Shown: positions 9,627 through 18,377, counted from the stretch's first letter. The stretch: 37,892 nt of DNA from Arenicellales bacterium (GCA_030066885.1 JASJAT010000046.1:1-37892); one strand, 5' to 3'. Notes: a model not told the origin generated them from the letters alone. Translations and numbers: made by a program.

Positions 9627-9740
9627 GGGGACAGTATACTTTTGGATTAAACCGGGGACAGTATACTTTTTAACAACGTTGGCTAGTCTCAAAGCGAATA
9701 CGACAGTTAAAAAGTATACTGTCCCCAGTATACTGTCCCC
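9627..9740. repeat. Nested KYTVPG-type inverted repeats, copy 2 (inner 9652-9726 inside outer 9627-9740)
   Basis: Outer GGGGACAGTATACTTT (9627-9642) and AGTATACTGTCCCC (9727-9740); inner CCGGGGACAGTATACTTTTTAACAACGTTGGCT...GTTAAAAAGTATACTGTCCCC shares the loop start AACAACGTTGGCT with copy 1. Confidence 0.88.
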
Positions 9741-9752
9741 GAGGGTAGAACC

Positions 9753-10421
9753 ATGATTGATGCAGTTGCGCCCAATTTGGCGCCAAAAGGCACAGACATG
9801 CCGACTTTGCCGACTTATCAGATTCCACTGGTAGTAGCGACTGATGAGAGTATAAAAGGCTACGGTCATTTGGTCGAAGACCCCGAAAAATGCCAGGTCG
9901 AGATCGTTCGATGGCCAGCGCAAGGCTGGCGTCCTGTTGATCCCGATACTGGTGATCAGGGTGGAACCACCGAAGGGATTTTTAACTTTTTCTGGCGAGG
10001 CAATACATTGCATGCGCACAATGCTTCGGTAGTCAATCAGAATGAATATGTGTTGGGATGGAGTTGTGAGCCACAGAGGGCATCAGACGATGACATATCG
10101 ATCCCACGTGACAAGGTTCTGCTGTGGCACGCCAACTATCACCCGGACGGCGGGCAGCTATTCTTTCCGCTGGATTCGGGCTCATTCATTTCCCCCCTGG
10201 CCCTACCGGGCGATGACGTGAAACCGGGTGACTTTGTTGCATTTTGGTTTGATGGCTCGCAGGGGTTATACATCAATCCAGGTGTCTGGCACGAAGCGGT
10301 CTTTCCGGTTAATGATTCGCATCGTTTCTTCGATAAGCAAGGCAAGGTGCACGCCAGGGTAAGCGTCGATTTCAGCAAAGAGTTTGGGTGTTATCTCTGT
10401 GCTTCATTGATCGAACCTTAA
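9753..10421 (+). CDS. Ureidoglycolate lyase (AllA)-like cupin-fold protein
   Basis: 'HPDGGQLFFPLDSGSFISPLALPGDDVKPGDFVAFWFDGSQGLYINPGVWHEAVFPV' parallels AllA 'HPxGxQxFxP...GxQGVxxxxxVWHxPLF'; true start may be internal (MPTLPTYQIPLV). Confidence 0.68.
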   Translation: MIDAVAPNLAPKGTDMPTLPTYQIPLVVATDESIKGYGHLVEDPEKCQVEIVRWPAQGWRPVDPDTGDQGGTTEGIFNFFWRGNTLHAHNASVVNQNEYVLGWSCEPQRASDDDISIPRDKVLLWHANYHPDGGQLFFPLDSGSFISPLALPGDDVKPGDFVAFWFDGSQGLYINPGVWHEAVFPVNDSHRFFDKQGKVHARVSVDFSKEFGCYLCASLIEP

Positions 10422-10434
10422 TCCGGCGATCGCT

Positions 10435-11313
10435 ATGCGCATCATCGTTGCCAGCTACAACATCCAGTTTGGCCTCGGACAGGATGGCGTGTACAACCTC
10501 GATCGCATAGTTAGTGATGTAAAGGATGCAGATATTATTTGCCTGCAGGAAGTCACTACCAATTGGCAAGCCTGCAACGGTGACAATCAACCCCACCTGC
10601 TAACAGACAGGCTCAACATGTTCGGTGTGTATCAAAGTGCGTTCGAGCTGGATTCCAGTTACAGAAAAAGCAATGGTTGTGTAGTTAACAAACGGAGAAC
10701 TTTCGGAAATATGGTTTTATCGCGCTGGCCGATCACCTATTCGAGATCACACTCGTTGAGTCGTCCACCTACGGTAATTCCCGATGATTTCAAGGATCCC
10801 AGAACGGACTTGCCCCGCAACGCGGTGGAAGCGGTGATCGACATCCCTGGCACGCCAGTCAGGGTGATATCGGTGCATCTAAGTCACTTACCTGGGTCCC
10901 AACGTGTCCGCCAAGTAGAAACCTTACGCGACCTGTTATTTTCTTTGCCGAACGAAGCTTCACTCTGGGAGAAAAACGATACTGTGATTGAACCGTGGAC
11001 CCAGGGCCATCCCGCACCACCTGTAGCGGAACAGACTATATTGGCTGGGGACTTTAACTTTACGCCTGACGATCCTGAATATGTCGCTTTGCTAGGGTCA
11101 TCTAACGGGCATGACTTGGTTGATGGCTGGTTAGCGGCACGTCAAGCCCTAAGCCCACACCCTGCAACATGCGTTGAGTTAGATGGTTCCGGAGTCACCC
11201 TAGACTATATCTTTCTCACTTCGGAAATATCGAATTCGGTTGTTCGTGCCGAGGTGAGGAACAATACAAAGGCATCAGATCATTTTCCGTTGATATGTGA
11301 ACTAGAGTTGTAA
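10435..11313 (+). CDS. Endonuclease/exonuclease/phosphatase (EEP) family hydrolase
   Basis: 'IIVASYNIQFGLGQDG', 'DIICLQEV', 'ILAGDFNFTPDDPEY', 'LDYIFLTSEI', 'ASDHFPLICELEL'. Confidence 0.9.
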   Translation: MRIIVASYNIQFGLGQDGVYNLDRIVSDVKDADIICLQEVTTNWQACNGDNQPHLLTDRLNMFGVYQSAFELDSSYRKSNGCVVNKRRTFGNMVLSRWPITYSRSHSLSRPPTVIPDDFKDPRTDLPRNAVEAVIDIPGTPVRVISVHLSHLPGSQRVRQVETLRDLLFSLPNEASLWEKNDTVIEPWTQGHPAPPVAEQTILAGDFNFTPDDPEYVALLGSSNGHDLVDGWLAARQALSPHPATCVELDGSGVTLDYIFLTSEISNSVVRAEVRNNTKASDHFPLICELEL

Positions 11314-11374
11314 CATACGGAACGGGAATCAGTGATATTTACTACCCACGTAATAATCCCACTAACCTGTATAG

Positions 11375-12607
11375 GTGAGCTTGACAATGGGCGCAGATAA
11401 CGAAAGTGACAGCATACTTTGGGGAGACAGGACGCGTGCCGTCCATGTAGGAGAGGGCGTTGACCCGGTCACACGGGCATCTTCACCAAACCTCGTAATG
11501 TCCTCTACTTTCTCACCAGATCGGATTGCCGGTTTCTCTGCGCTCAATAGATCGGATTACGAAGGCTACACCTACGCACGTGTTTCAAATCCAACAGTGG
11601 AGCAACTGGCCAGTAAGGTTGCCTCTCTGGAAAGGGCACCTGCAGCTTTGTGTTTTGCGTCGGGTATGGCAGCTTCACATGCGCTGTTGGCTGGTCGGTT
11701 GAGTCATGGTGATCACTTGGTGATCTCCGATACCAACTATGTAGGTACTGCAGAACTGGTCAGGGACAGCTTGCCTCGATGGGGTATCGAGGTCTCTCCC
11801 ATCGACAGCTCCGACCTGGCGCAAGTCGATGCAGCCATTACGCCTAAAACCAGGATGGTGTGGATTGAAACTCCGGCCAATCCAATCATGCGGCTCAGTG
11901 ATATCAAAGCGATTTCCACACTCGCCCACGAGCGTGGTGTCAGAGATGTTGTCGTGGACTCAACGTTTGCTACTCCGGCCGCAACACGACCGATGGAACT
12001 TGGGGCGGATTTCGTCATGCACTCGTTGACCAAATACATCGGTGGGCATGGCGACGCTATGGGTGGCGCAGTAGTTGGCCGCAAAGAAGACCTGGAAGCC
12101 CTTAACCTGGAAGCGACGGTGCACTACGGAGGTATCTTGTCGCCTTTTAATGCCTGGCTGATCTCACGGGGTATCGCAACCTTTCCGTTACGTATGATGG
12201 CACACGAGCAAGCGGCGATAGCGGTTGCCGGTTATCTCGAACAACATCCCGCAGTTGAACGTGTGCTATATCCGGGGTTGCCATCCCATCCGCAACATGA
12301 TCTGGCTATACGGCAAATGCACAACTTCTCAGGCATGATGACCTTCAAAACCACCCAGCCAGGCGAGCAGGTGGCTCAAAGGATGATTGAAAACTTACAA
12401 GTGATCCATTACGCAGTGTCGCTGGGCCATCATCGTTCGTTGATCTACTGGATTCCGACGAAGATGCTAATGGACTCGACATTCCGCCTGGGACGGCAAG
12501 CGGAAAGCAGGTACAGGGCATTTGCAGGAGATGGCGTTTTTCGATTCTCTGTCGGTATCGAGGATGCGGATGATATATGTGCGGATCTCGGTCGGGTGCT
12601 GGGATGA
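11375..12607 (+). CDS. Cystathionine gamma-synthase/methionine gamma-lyase-like PLP enzyme
   Basis: 'YTYARVSNPTVEQLASKVASLE', 'ALCFASGMAASHALL', 'WIETPANPIMRLSDI', 'VMHSLTKYIGGHGDAMGG'. Confidence 0.9.
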   Translation: MSLTMGADNESDSILWGDRTRAVHVGEGVDPVTRASSPNLVMSSTFSPDRIAGFSALNRSDYEGYTYARVSNPTVEQLASKVASLERAPAALCFASGMAASHALLAGRLSHGDHLVISDTNYVGTAELVRDSLPRWGIEVSPIDSSDLAQVDAAITPKTRMVWIETPANPIMRLSDIKAISTLAHERGVRDVVVDSTFATPAATRPMELGADFVMHSLTKYIGGHGDAMGGAVVGRKEDLEALNLEATVHYGGILSPFNAWLISRGIATFPLRMMAHEQAAIAVAGYLEQHPAVERVLYPGLPSHPQHDLAIRQMHNFSGMMTFKTTQPGEQVAQRMIENLQVIHYAVSLGHHRSLIYWIPTKMLMDSTFRLGRQAESRYRAFAGDGVFRFSVGIEDADDICADLGRVLG

Positions 12608-12610
12608 CTA

Positions 12611-12937
12611 GTGACTGGCAATACGAAGCAGCCTAGCCCGATGGCTCCAGACAACGACCGCCTACCTAGAAAGCTGAGCGCTATTCTTTATGCCGATGTC
12701 GCCGGCTACAGCCGGCTCATGGGTGATGATGAGGACCGGACACATCGACTGTTGAGGGACTACCTCGATGTGATCACAGCAATCGTTTCCTCGCACGGCG
12801 GCCACGTTGTGCACTATGCCGGCGATGCGGTGCTTGCGGAGTTCTCTACGGCGACGTGGCAAGATTATTACGCTTATGAACCGTATAACGACGGTCTTTG
12901 CGACGGCTTGCGCAAAGCATGGCAAATCGACCGATAA
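12611..12937 (+). pseudogene. Truncated or internally deleted class III cyclase
   Basis: N-terminal cyclase half 'LPRKLSAILYADVAGYSRLMGDDEDRTHRLLRDYLDVITAIVSSHGGHVVHYAGDAVLAEFSTA', then abruptly 'TWQDYYAYEPYNDGLCDGLRKAWQIDR', resembling the extreme C-terminus of TPR cyclases. Confidence 0.72.
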
Positions 12938-12942
12938 CGGTT

Positions 12943-12969
12943 GTAGGAGCGGCGCCTCGCCGCGATTGA
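12943..12969. repeat. REP-like hairpin (head module only)
   Basis: GTAGGAGCGGCGCCTCGCCGCGATTGA; stem GCGGCG-CCT-CGCCGC at 12949-12963. Confidence 0.6.
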
Positions 12970-12978
12970 AGCGAGGGG

Positions 12979-13521
12979 TTATTTTCTTGTCAACGTCGTC
13001 TCAATTGCCTTAAACGTTTCGCCATTTCTGATACGTGAGAACTTAACCTCTAGATTATTATCACTTGTCAAAATACGATCAAACGTCTGCATCTCGTAAC
13101 CCCCATCGTCGGTAACGATCAAGACAAAAACAGTGAGTTTGTTTCCTTCGATGCGAGCCCAGGCATAGGGTTCGCCTTTCATTGGGTCTAAAGGGTCTCG
13201 ACCACCAAAGAGGTTTTTCTTCTGCGCGGCTTCGTAGATATGTTCCCGATCGGTTTCAAGAAAATCGATGCTATATGTCTTTTCTTTAGCTTTGTCTTTT
13301 TTAAAAGTGACCGTTTTCCACGTGATATTGAAGCCATCATCCACTTCTTCGATCTCGACACTCAGGTCACGGTTGTATTTCTCTCCTTTGGGAGAAATAT
13401 ATTTTCCTTCGTAGCTGCCTATGAAGCTGTCATAGTCTGCCGCACTGACGACGGAGAAAACCAACAACAGAACGATTGTAGAAACAGCGATTTTTAGATT
13501 GCGCATTATTCTTCCTACCAT
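12979..13521 (-). CDS. Secreted hypothetical protein
   Basis: Signal peptide 'MRNLKIAVSTIVLLLVFSVVSAADYD'; beta-rich C-terminal part; no family recognised. Confidence 0.7.
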   Translation of the reverse strand: MVGRIMRNLKIAVSTIVLLLVFSVVSAADYDSFIGSYEGKYISPKGEKYNRDLSVEIEEVDDGFNITWKTVTFKKDKAKEKTYSIDFLETDREHIYEAAQKKNLFGGRDPLDPMKGEPYAWARIEGNKLTVFVLIVTDDGGYEMQTFDRILTSDNNLEVKFSRIRNGETFKAIETTLTRK

Positions 13522-13826
13522 TTTTTACAAGGTACTCAGATATGGTTTCTGCACCGTGATTGATCGGCCCGAGGCCCTACAATCTATACTGCAACATGGT
13601 TCAGAGCAATATCGTAAACATTAAATTTTCCCAAGCCGCGTGCGGGGTTAAGGTGAACAACCGATCGATTGACTATGAGCGGCACTAAACTCCTTCAATT
13701 GCTCATTTATTGTTCAGGTGTGGTTGTCATTAAAATATCGGTTTATGCTGTAAATAATCCTTTTGAAAAAAGGTACTTGACGACTTAAACTCCCAAAGGC
13801 CCGGGACTGAAATATGAGGTATAAAA

Positions 13827-14597
13827 ATGGCCGTCAGTGAGCTTAAACAGCGCAGCGAAGAATTCCGGAACGACCCACATTACGAGCAACGTGTCGATCT
13901 AACCTGTGCGTTTCGATGGGTTTACCGGCTCGACATGCACGAGTCTGTAGCTAATCACTTCAGCTTATCGGTATCGGAGGACGGCAGTAAATTCCTGATC
14001 AATCCCAATGGGCGGCACTTCTCGAAAATTCGTGCCAGCGAGCTACTGCTCGTAGATGCCCATGACCGCAAGACCATGAGCCGAAAGGACGCCCCCGATC
14101 CAACCGCATGGGGCTTGCATGGATCCCTGCACCGAAATTGCCCCCACGCACGTTGCGTTATGCATGCTCATCCTGCCTACGGGACCGTGCTGGCCAGCCT
14201 GGCAGACAGTACCATGTTGCCCATAGATCAAAACACTGCTCGATTTTACAACCGAGTTATCGTCGATGAGGGTTTCGGCGGCATGGCCTTTGAAGAGGAA
14301 GGCGAACGCTGCTCGAAATTACTCGGCAACCACAAGGTCATGATAATGGGCAATCACGGTGTGCTGGTAGCGGCCCCCTCGGTGGCGGAGGCTTTCGATG
14401 ATCTCTATTACTTTGAGCGTGCAGCCAGAAATTTAATATTGGCGTACAGTACCGGTAAAGATTTGAAACTGCTGTCGAATGAAGTCGCCGAGAAGACAGC
14501 CAGACAGTGGGAAGACTACGCAACAAACGTTGGTTTGGCACATTTCAGCGAATTGAAGGCGATCTTGGACGAAGAGGAACCGGATTACCGAACCTGA
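13827..14597 (+). CDS. Class II aldolase/adducin family protein
   Basis: 'HESVANHFSLSVSEDGSKFLINPNG', 'LHGSLHRNCPHARCVMHAHPAYGTVLASL', 'IMGNHGVLVAAPSVAEAFDDLYYFERAAR'. Confidence 0.9.
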   Translation: MAVSELKQRSEEFRNDPHYEQRVDLTCAFRWVYRLDMHESVANHFSLSVSEDGSKFLINPNGRHFSKIRASELLLVDAHDRKTMSRKDAPDPTAWGLHGSLHRNCPHARCVMHAHPAYGTVLASLADSTMLPIDQNTARFYNRVIVDEGFGGMAFEEEGERCSKLLGNHKVMIMGNHGVLVAAPSVAEAFDDLYYFERAARNLILAYSTGKDLKLLSNEVAEKTARQWEDYATNVGLAHFSELKAILDEEEPDYRT

Positions 14598-14669
14598 CAA
14601 AGTTTGTCTTAGGGTGAACGCCCGTAACTATGGTGATCCTATGCCCGGGACAGCTTCCCCTCTTGTCCG

Positions 14670-15404
14670 TTAGCGAACCGCACGCAGGATAGGCTTTCCT
14701 GCCCTTGAGTGGACAACGGCTCTAGGTCGAGGCCGGCCATGATTGGCAAGAGGCATCCGGCCTTTTTCTGCGGCCTCGTTGATCCATCGTAACAAAGGTT
14801 GCCACTGTTCTATATCTCGATTAACCATCAAGGGATCCATCTCGAATATCCCTATGCCATGGATAGACGCGTGAATGTAATTTTGTGAATCCCTCAAGCT
14901 TGTAACAAATGGCAGCCTGAGACTCGCAAGAAAACTCTTCAACAGATCGTAGACGGCAGTGTTTGTTTTGACCCGGTTTGCCACTATGGCAAGGGGCTTT
15001 TGTGTTGTACGGATTCTGCCGTACACCACGAGATCCCGAATGAAATCTGCAGCGGCATGGATGTCTATTGGCGAGGGTAAAACGGGAATGATAATGACAT
15101 CCGAACGTGCAATTAGCGACATCATATCTTTACGCGTAATACCAGCGGGTGTATCCATGATCATCCAGTCATAGTCATCTCCACTGCGATACTCCCAACC
15201 CGTGATTGAATCGATCTTACGTCGCGATGGATCCCGTCGCTCTAACCAGCGAACACCGGACATTTGACGATCGAAGTCACATAGCGCGGTGCGCCCTTTG
15301 AACGAAAAATAACTGGCGAGGTTTGAGGTCAAGGTCGATTTGCCGACCCCCCCCTTTGAGTTGATCACGAGTATCTGTTTTGCCCCCATCGAACTTGCCC
15401 CCAC
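14670..15404 (-). CDS. ParA/MipZ-like P-loop ATPase
   Basis: Deviant Walker A 'NSKGGVGKSTLTSNLASYF', 'DYDWMIMDTPAGI', 'ALCDFDRQMSGVRWLERR'. Confidence 0.88.
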   Translation of the reverse strand: MGASSMGAKQILVINSKGGVGKSTLTSNLASYFSFKGRTALCDFDRQMSGVRWLERRDPSRRKIDSITGWEYRSGDDYDWMIMDTPAGITRKDMMSLIARSDVIIIPVLPSPIDIHAAADFIRDLVVYGRIRTTQKPLAIVANRVKTNTAVYDLLKSFLASLRLPFVTSLRDSQNYIHASIHGIGIFEMDPLMVNRDIEQWQPLLRWINEAAEKGRMPLANHGRPRPRAVVHSRAGKPILRAVR

Positions 15405-15599
15405 GTATTACAAGTTGCTTTGCTGTCGCGCCGGACGAACGTATATTTATTATAGACAAAGGGACTGACAAACGGTAATTATTCGTAGACGGAATGTATT
15501 TTATCAATAATAACAATGAGATAAATACCCTTCGGTTCTCACCTCAGCCTGTACTTTGCCCCATCAAGCAGATGGTGTTCTCGTGCCAAGGTGTGAATC

Positions 15600-15723
15600 A
15601 GTAGCTTGTCTCTAGTTGACTGGTATTGGATAGAGTATCCGTTATTTGTTTGTACTAGCTGCTAGATACAAGCTACACGAAACTATGACGTAAGGGCAGC
15701 GCCCTCGCCGCGATAAATCGGCC
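15600..15723 (-). repeat. Composite REP-like head plus CTAG-rich palindromic tail, copy C (inverted)
   Basis: Reverse complement GGGCCGATTTATCGCGGCGAGGGCGCTGCCCTTACGTCATAG...GTAGCTTGTATCTAGCAGCTAGTACAAACAAATAACGGATACTC aligns to copy A; stem GTAGCTTGTCTCTAG (15601-15615) / CTAGATACAAGCTAC (15662-15676). Confidence 0.72.
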
Positions 15724-15880
15724 CGGGGCGGGCTTCCCACAAGGAATCTTGTCTTTTGACAGCAGCGGCGCTGTAATTGTGCCTGTGTCGTTTCGGGTGA
15801 GTAAGAAGACGTTACCTAGTGCGGCAGCTGGTTGGTGTTTCTCCCTACTAGCTACGAGTTACTCGCATCTCATAGTTTTG

Positions 15881-17038
15881 CTATTTCCTTAGTTTTTTGA
15901 CAGCGTCAGCCACGGCTTCGATCACATAGTCGATCTCTTCTGTACTGGTAAAGCGTCCGAAGCTGAAACGTACTGTACTGCCGATTTGATCATCACTGAG
16001 TCCCATGGCTTTCAATACATGGGATGGTTCCTGCGCAAACGAGCTGCATGCGGCTCCACTCGATAGGGCTATGTCGCTCAACTCCAGCATTAAGTCTTCA
16101 CAGTTGACGTCTTCAAAACCCACGTTCAAGATCCCACCGACACACTTGTCAAAAGACCCGCTCAGCCATGTACCTGGAACGGTTTGGAGGCCTGTCCAGA
16201 GACGCTGCTTGAGCTGGCTGATGCGCAGCTCATCAGCAGTGAGCTCTTCTTCAGCAATCTTAAACGCCTGGCCCATGCCTACGATCTGATGGGTAGGCAA
16301 GGTGCCGGCCCGCAATCCCCATTCGTGACCACCACCGTGTATCAAGGCTTGCTTGCCGAGTACCGACGGGTCTCGAACGTAGAGTGCGCCAATACCTTTG
16401 GGGCCGTAAGCCTTATGGGCACATATACTCAAGAGGTCTGCACCCAGTTGCTCGACCGCCACGGGTAGTTTGCCCACACTTTGTGCAGCATCGACATGAA
16501 GGACGATATTTCGATGTTTGGTAATTTGACCTATGTTCGCGATATCCTGGATAACACCGGTTTCATTGTTAACATGCATGATTGAGGCCAAGATTGTGTC
16601 GGGTCGTAACGCCTCTTCAAACTCACTTGGGTCAATCAATCCGCTGGGGGTGGGCTTGACGTAGGTTACAGAAAAATCTTCTTGTTCTAGCGCATGGCAT
16701 ACGTCGAGTACCGCCTTGTGTTCAGTTTGTGCGGCAATAATGTGGCTGCCGTTTTGGCGCAGGTTCCGAGCAGCACCCTTAAGGCCCAGGTTGCACGACT
16801 CTGTTGCGCCCGAGGTCCAAATAATCTGTGCTGGTTTGGCACCAATTGAATTGGCAACTTGTCGACGTGCAGCTTCAACCGCGGCTTTTGCCTGTCGCCC
16901 AAAATGATGGTTTACGGACGCCGGATTGCCGAAGTCACCTGCCATAGTTAAGTAGTGCATCATTCGGTCTGCCACCTGGTTGTCGACAGGGGTGGTCGCC
17001 GCATAGTCAAAGTAGAGGGGCGTTTTATTTTGCATCAA
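15881..17038 (-). CDS. Cysteine desulfurase (NifS/IscS family)
   Basis: 'YFDYAATTPVD', PLP-lysine region 'LLSICAHKAYGPKGIGALYVR', active-site Cys region 'LSSGAACSSFAQEPSHVL'. Confidence 0.93.
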   Translation of the reverse strand: MMQNKTPLYFDYAATTPVDNQVADRMMHYLTMAGDFGNPASVNHHFGRQAKAAVEAARRQVANSIGAKPAQIIWTSGATESCNLGLKGAARNLRQNGSHIIAAQTEHKAVLDVCHALEQEDFSVTYVKPTPSGLIDPSEFEEALRPDTILASIMHVNNETGVIQDIANIGQITKHRNIVLHVDAAQSVGKLPVAVEQLGADLLSICAHKAYGPKGIGALYVRDPSVLGKQALIHGGGHEWGLRAGTLPTHQIVGMGQAFKIAEEELTADELRISQLKQRLWTGLQTVPGTWLSGSFDKCVGGILNVGFEDVNCEDLMLELSDIALSSGAACSSFAQEPSHVLKAMGLSDDQIGSTVRFSFGRFTSTEEIDYVIEAVADAVKKLRK

Positions 17039-17057
17039 CTAGGTGACCCCGGCTTAG

Positions 17058-18377
17058 TCATCCGGTTGCCGAGGGGGTTTTGGGCAAGGCATAACTAAGG
17101 ACGATAACCCCAACAACACCGGCAGCGAACGACGCGGCCAGGATCCCGACTTTAGCCTGGTCGATCAGGGCGGTGTCAGTGAATGCCAATTCGCTTATAA
17201 AGATCGACATGGTAAAACCAATACCGGAGAGGCACCCTGCACCCAGTAGTTGGGCCAGTGTAACGCCCTGGAGTTCGACTTTGGCCAGCTTCAAGGCCAA
17301 CCAGCTAGCCAGAATAACGCCGATCGGTTTTCCCACCACTAGGCCGGCAATCACTCCCAAACTTATCCCAGTCGGAAAACCCTCTAGATTCTCGGGGCTC
17401 AGCGCAACGCCAGCGCTGAACAACGCAAACAAAGGAAGTATAACGAAGGCTGACAGGGGGTGAAGACGGTGCTCCAACGCCTGCGCCGGTGGAATCGCGT
17501 CTTCTACCGTTAGTAAGAATTGCGCCAAGGTAGCACGCCGTTTGGAATCGTGTATCAATGCTTCGAGAGAATTATCTTTACCCCGTGTCTGTTTTATCAG
17601 TGTGCTCGCTGCGTCCATGAGTTCTCCGGGGTCAACGCTAGGTCGAACTGGGATAACCATCGCCACCATAACCCCGGCAATAGTTGCATGCACACCGGAC
17701 CCCAGAACATCGACCCAAACCAGTAGGGCGAGTACGGTGTATACCCAGGTGGCTCGAATCCCAACCCGATTTGCTACCACCATGAGTGCGGTACAGAGGA
17801 CGGCTACCATGAACGGTAACACCGATAGATCAGGTGTATAGAACACTGCTATGACCGCTACAGCAATTAGGTCATCGGCTATTGCAAGAGCGGTAAGGAA
17901 TACCTTGAGCCCGAGTGGCACGCGAGGCCCGAACAAGGAGAGTACGCCAAGGGCAAACGCGATGTCGGTTGCCATTGGAATGCCCCAGCCGGAGATCCCT
18001 TCCTCCCCTAAGTTTAACAATGCATAGAAAATAGCGGGTACAGCCGCGCCGCCAAGTGCCGCACACACCGGCAGCATGGCCTTCTCTTTGCTGGAAAGTT
18101 CGCCGACAACGATTTCGCGCTTGATTTCCAGGCCGACGACAAAGAAGAATATGGCCATCAGGCCGTCCTTGATCCAGTGAGAGAGCGACAGTGTGAATTC
18201 CCATTCGCCGAACTTGATGCCTAAATACGTGTGGGATAGCTCAAAATAGTACTGCCCCCAGGGTGAGTTGGCCCAGATCAGCGCGATAGCCGTCGCCGCT
18301 ACCAGAACCACACTGCCCGCTACCTGCGAATGCAGGAAACGTTGGAACATGTTGTATTGTGAAACGTGGCCTACCAT
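17058..18377 (-). CDS. nhaA: Na+/H+ antiporter NhaA
   Basis: 'WIKDGLMAIFFFVVGLEIKREIVVGEL', 'GWGIPMATDIAFALGVLSLFG', 'FLTALAIADDLIAVAVIAVFYT'. Confidence 0.96.
   Translation of the reverse strand: MVGHVSQYNMFQRFLHSQVAGSVVLVAATAIALIWANSPWGQYYFELSHTYLGIKFGEWEFTLSLSHWIKDGLMAIFFFVVGLEIKREIVVGELSSKEKAMLPVCAALGGAAVPAIFYALLNLGEEGISGWGIPMATDIAFALGVLSLFGPRVPLGLKVFLTALAIADDLIAVAVIAVFYTPDLSVLPFMVAVLCTALMVVANRVGIRATWVYTVLALLVWVDVLGSGVHATIAGVMVAMVIPVRPSVDPGELMDAASTLIKQTRGKDNSLEALIHDSKRRATLAQFLLTVEDAIPPAQALEHRLHPLSAFVILPLFALFSAGVALSPENLEGFPTGISLGVIAGLVVGKPIGVILASWLALKLAKVELQGVTLAQLLGAGCLSGIGFTMSIFISELAFTDTALIDQAKVGILAASFAAGVVGVIVLSYALPKTPSATG

Noticed and set aside
9627-10019. N-terminal extension of the sulfatase ORF (8055..10019) including 'KKYTVPGLIQKYTVPV'
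   Set aside because: It is read-through of the palindromic repeat and the antisense of the AllA-like gene; the family start is at NILFIMCDQ (GTG at 9626).
12611-12937. Simple frameshift of a full-length cyclase
   Set aside because: Less than 50 bp separate its stop from the convergent gene, so there is no room for the missing cyclase/TPR sequence; internal deletion fits better.
14670-15404. Plasmid or prophage partition locus
   Set aside because: No ParB, replication, integrase or phage genes are present nearby.
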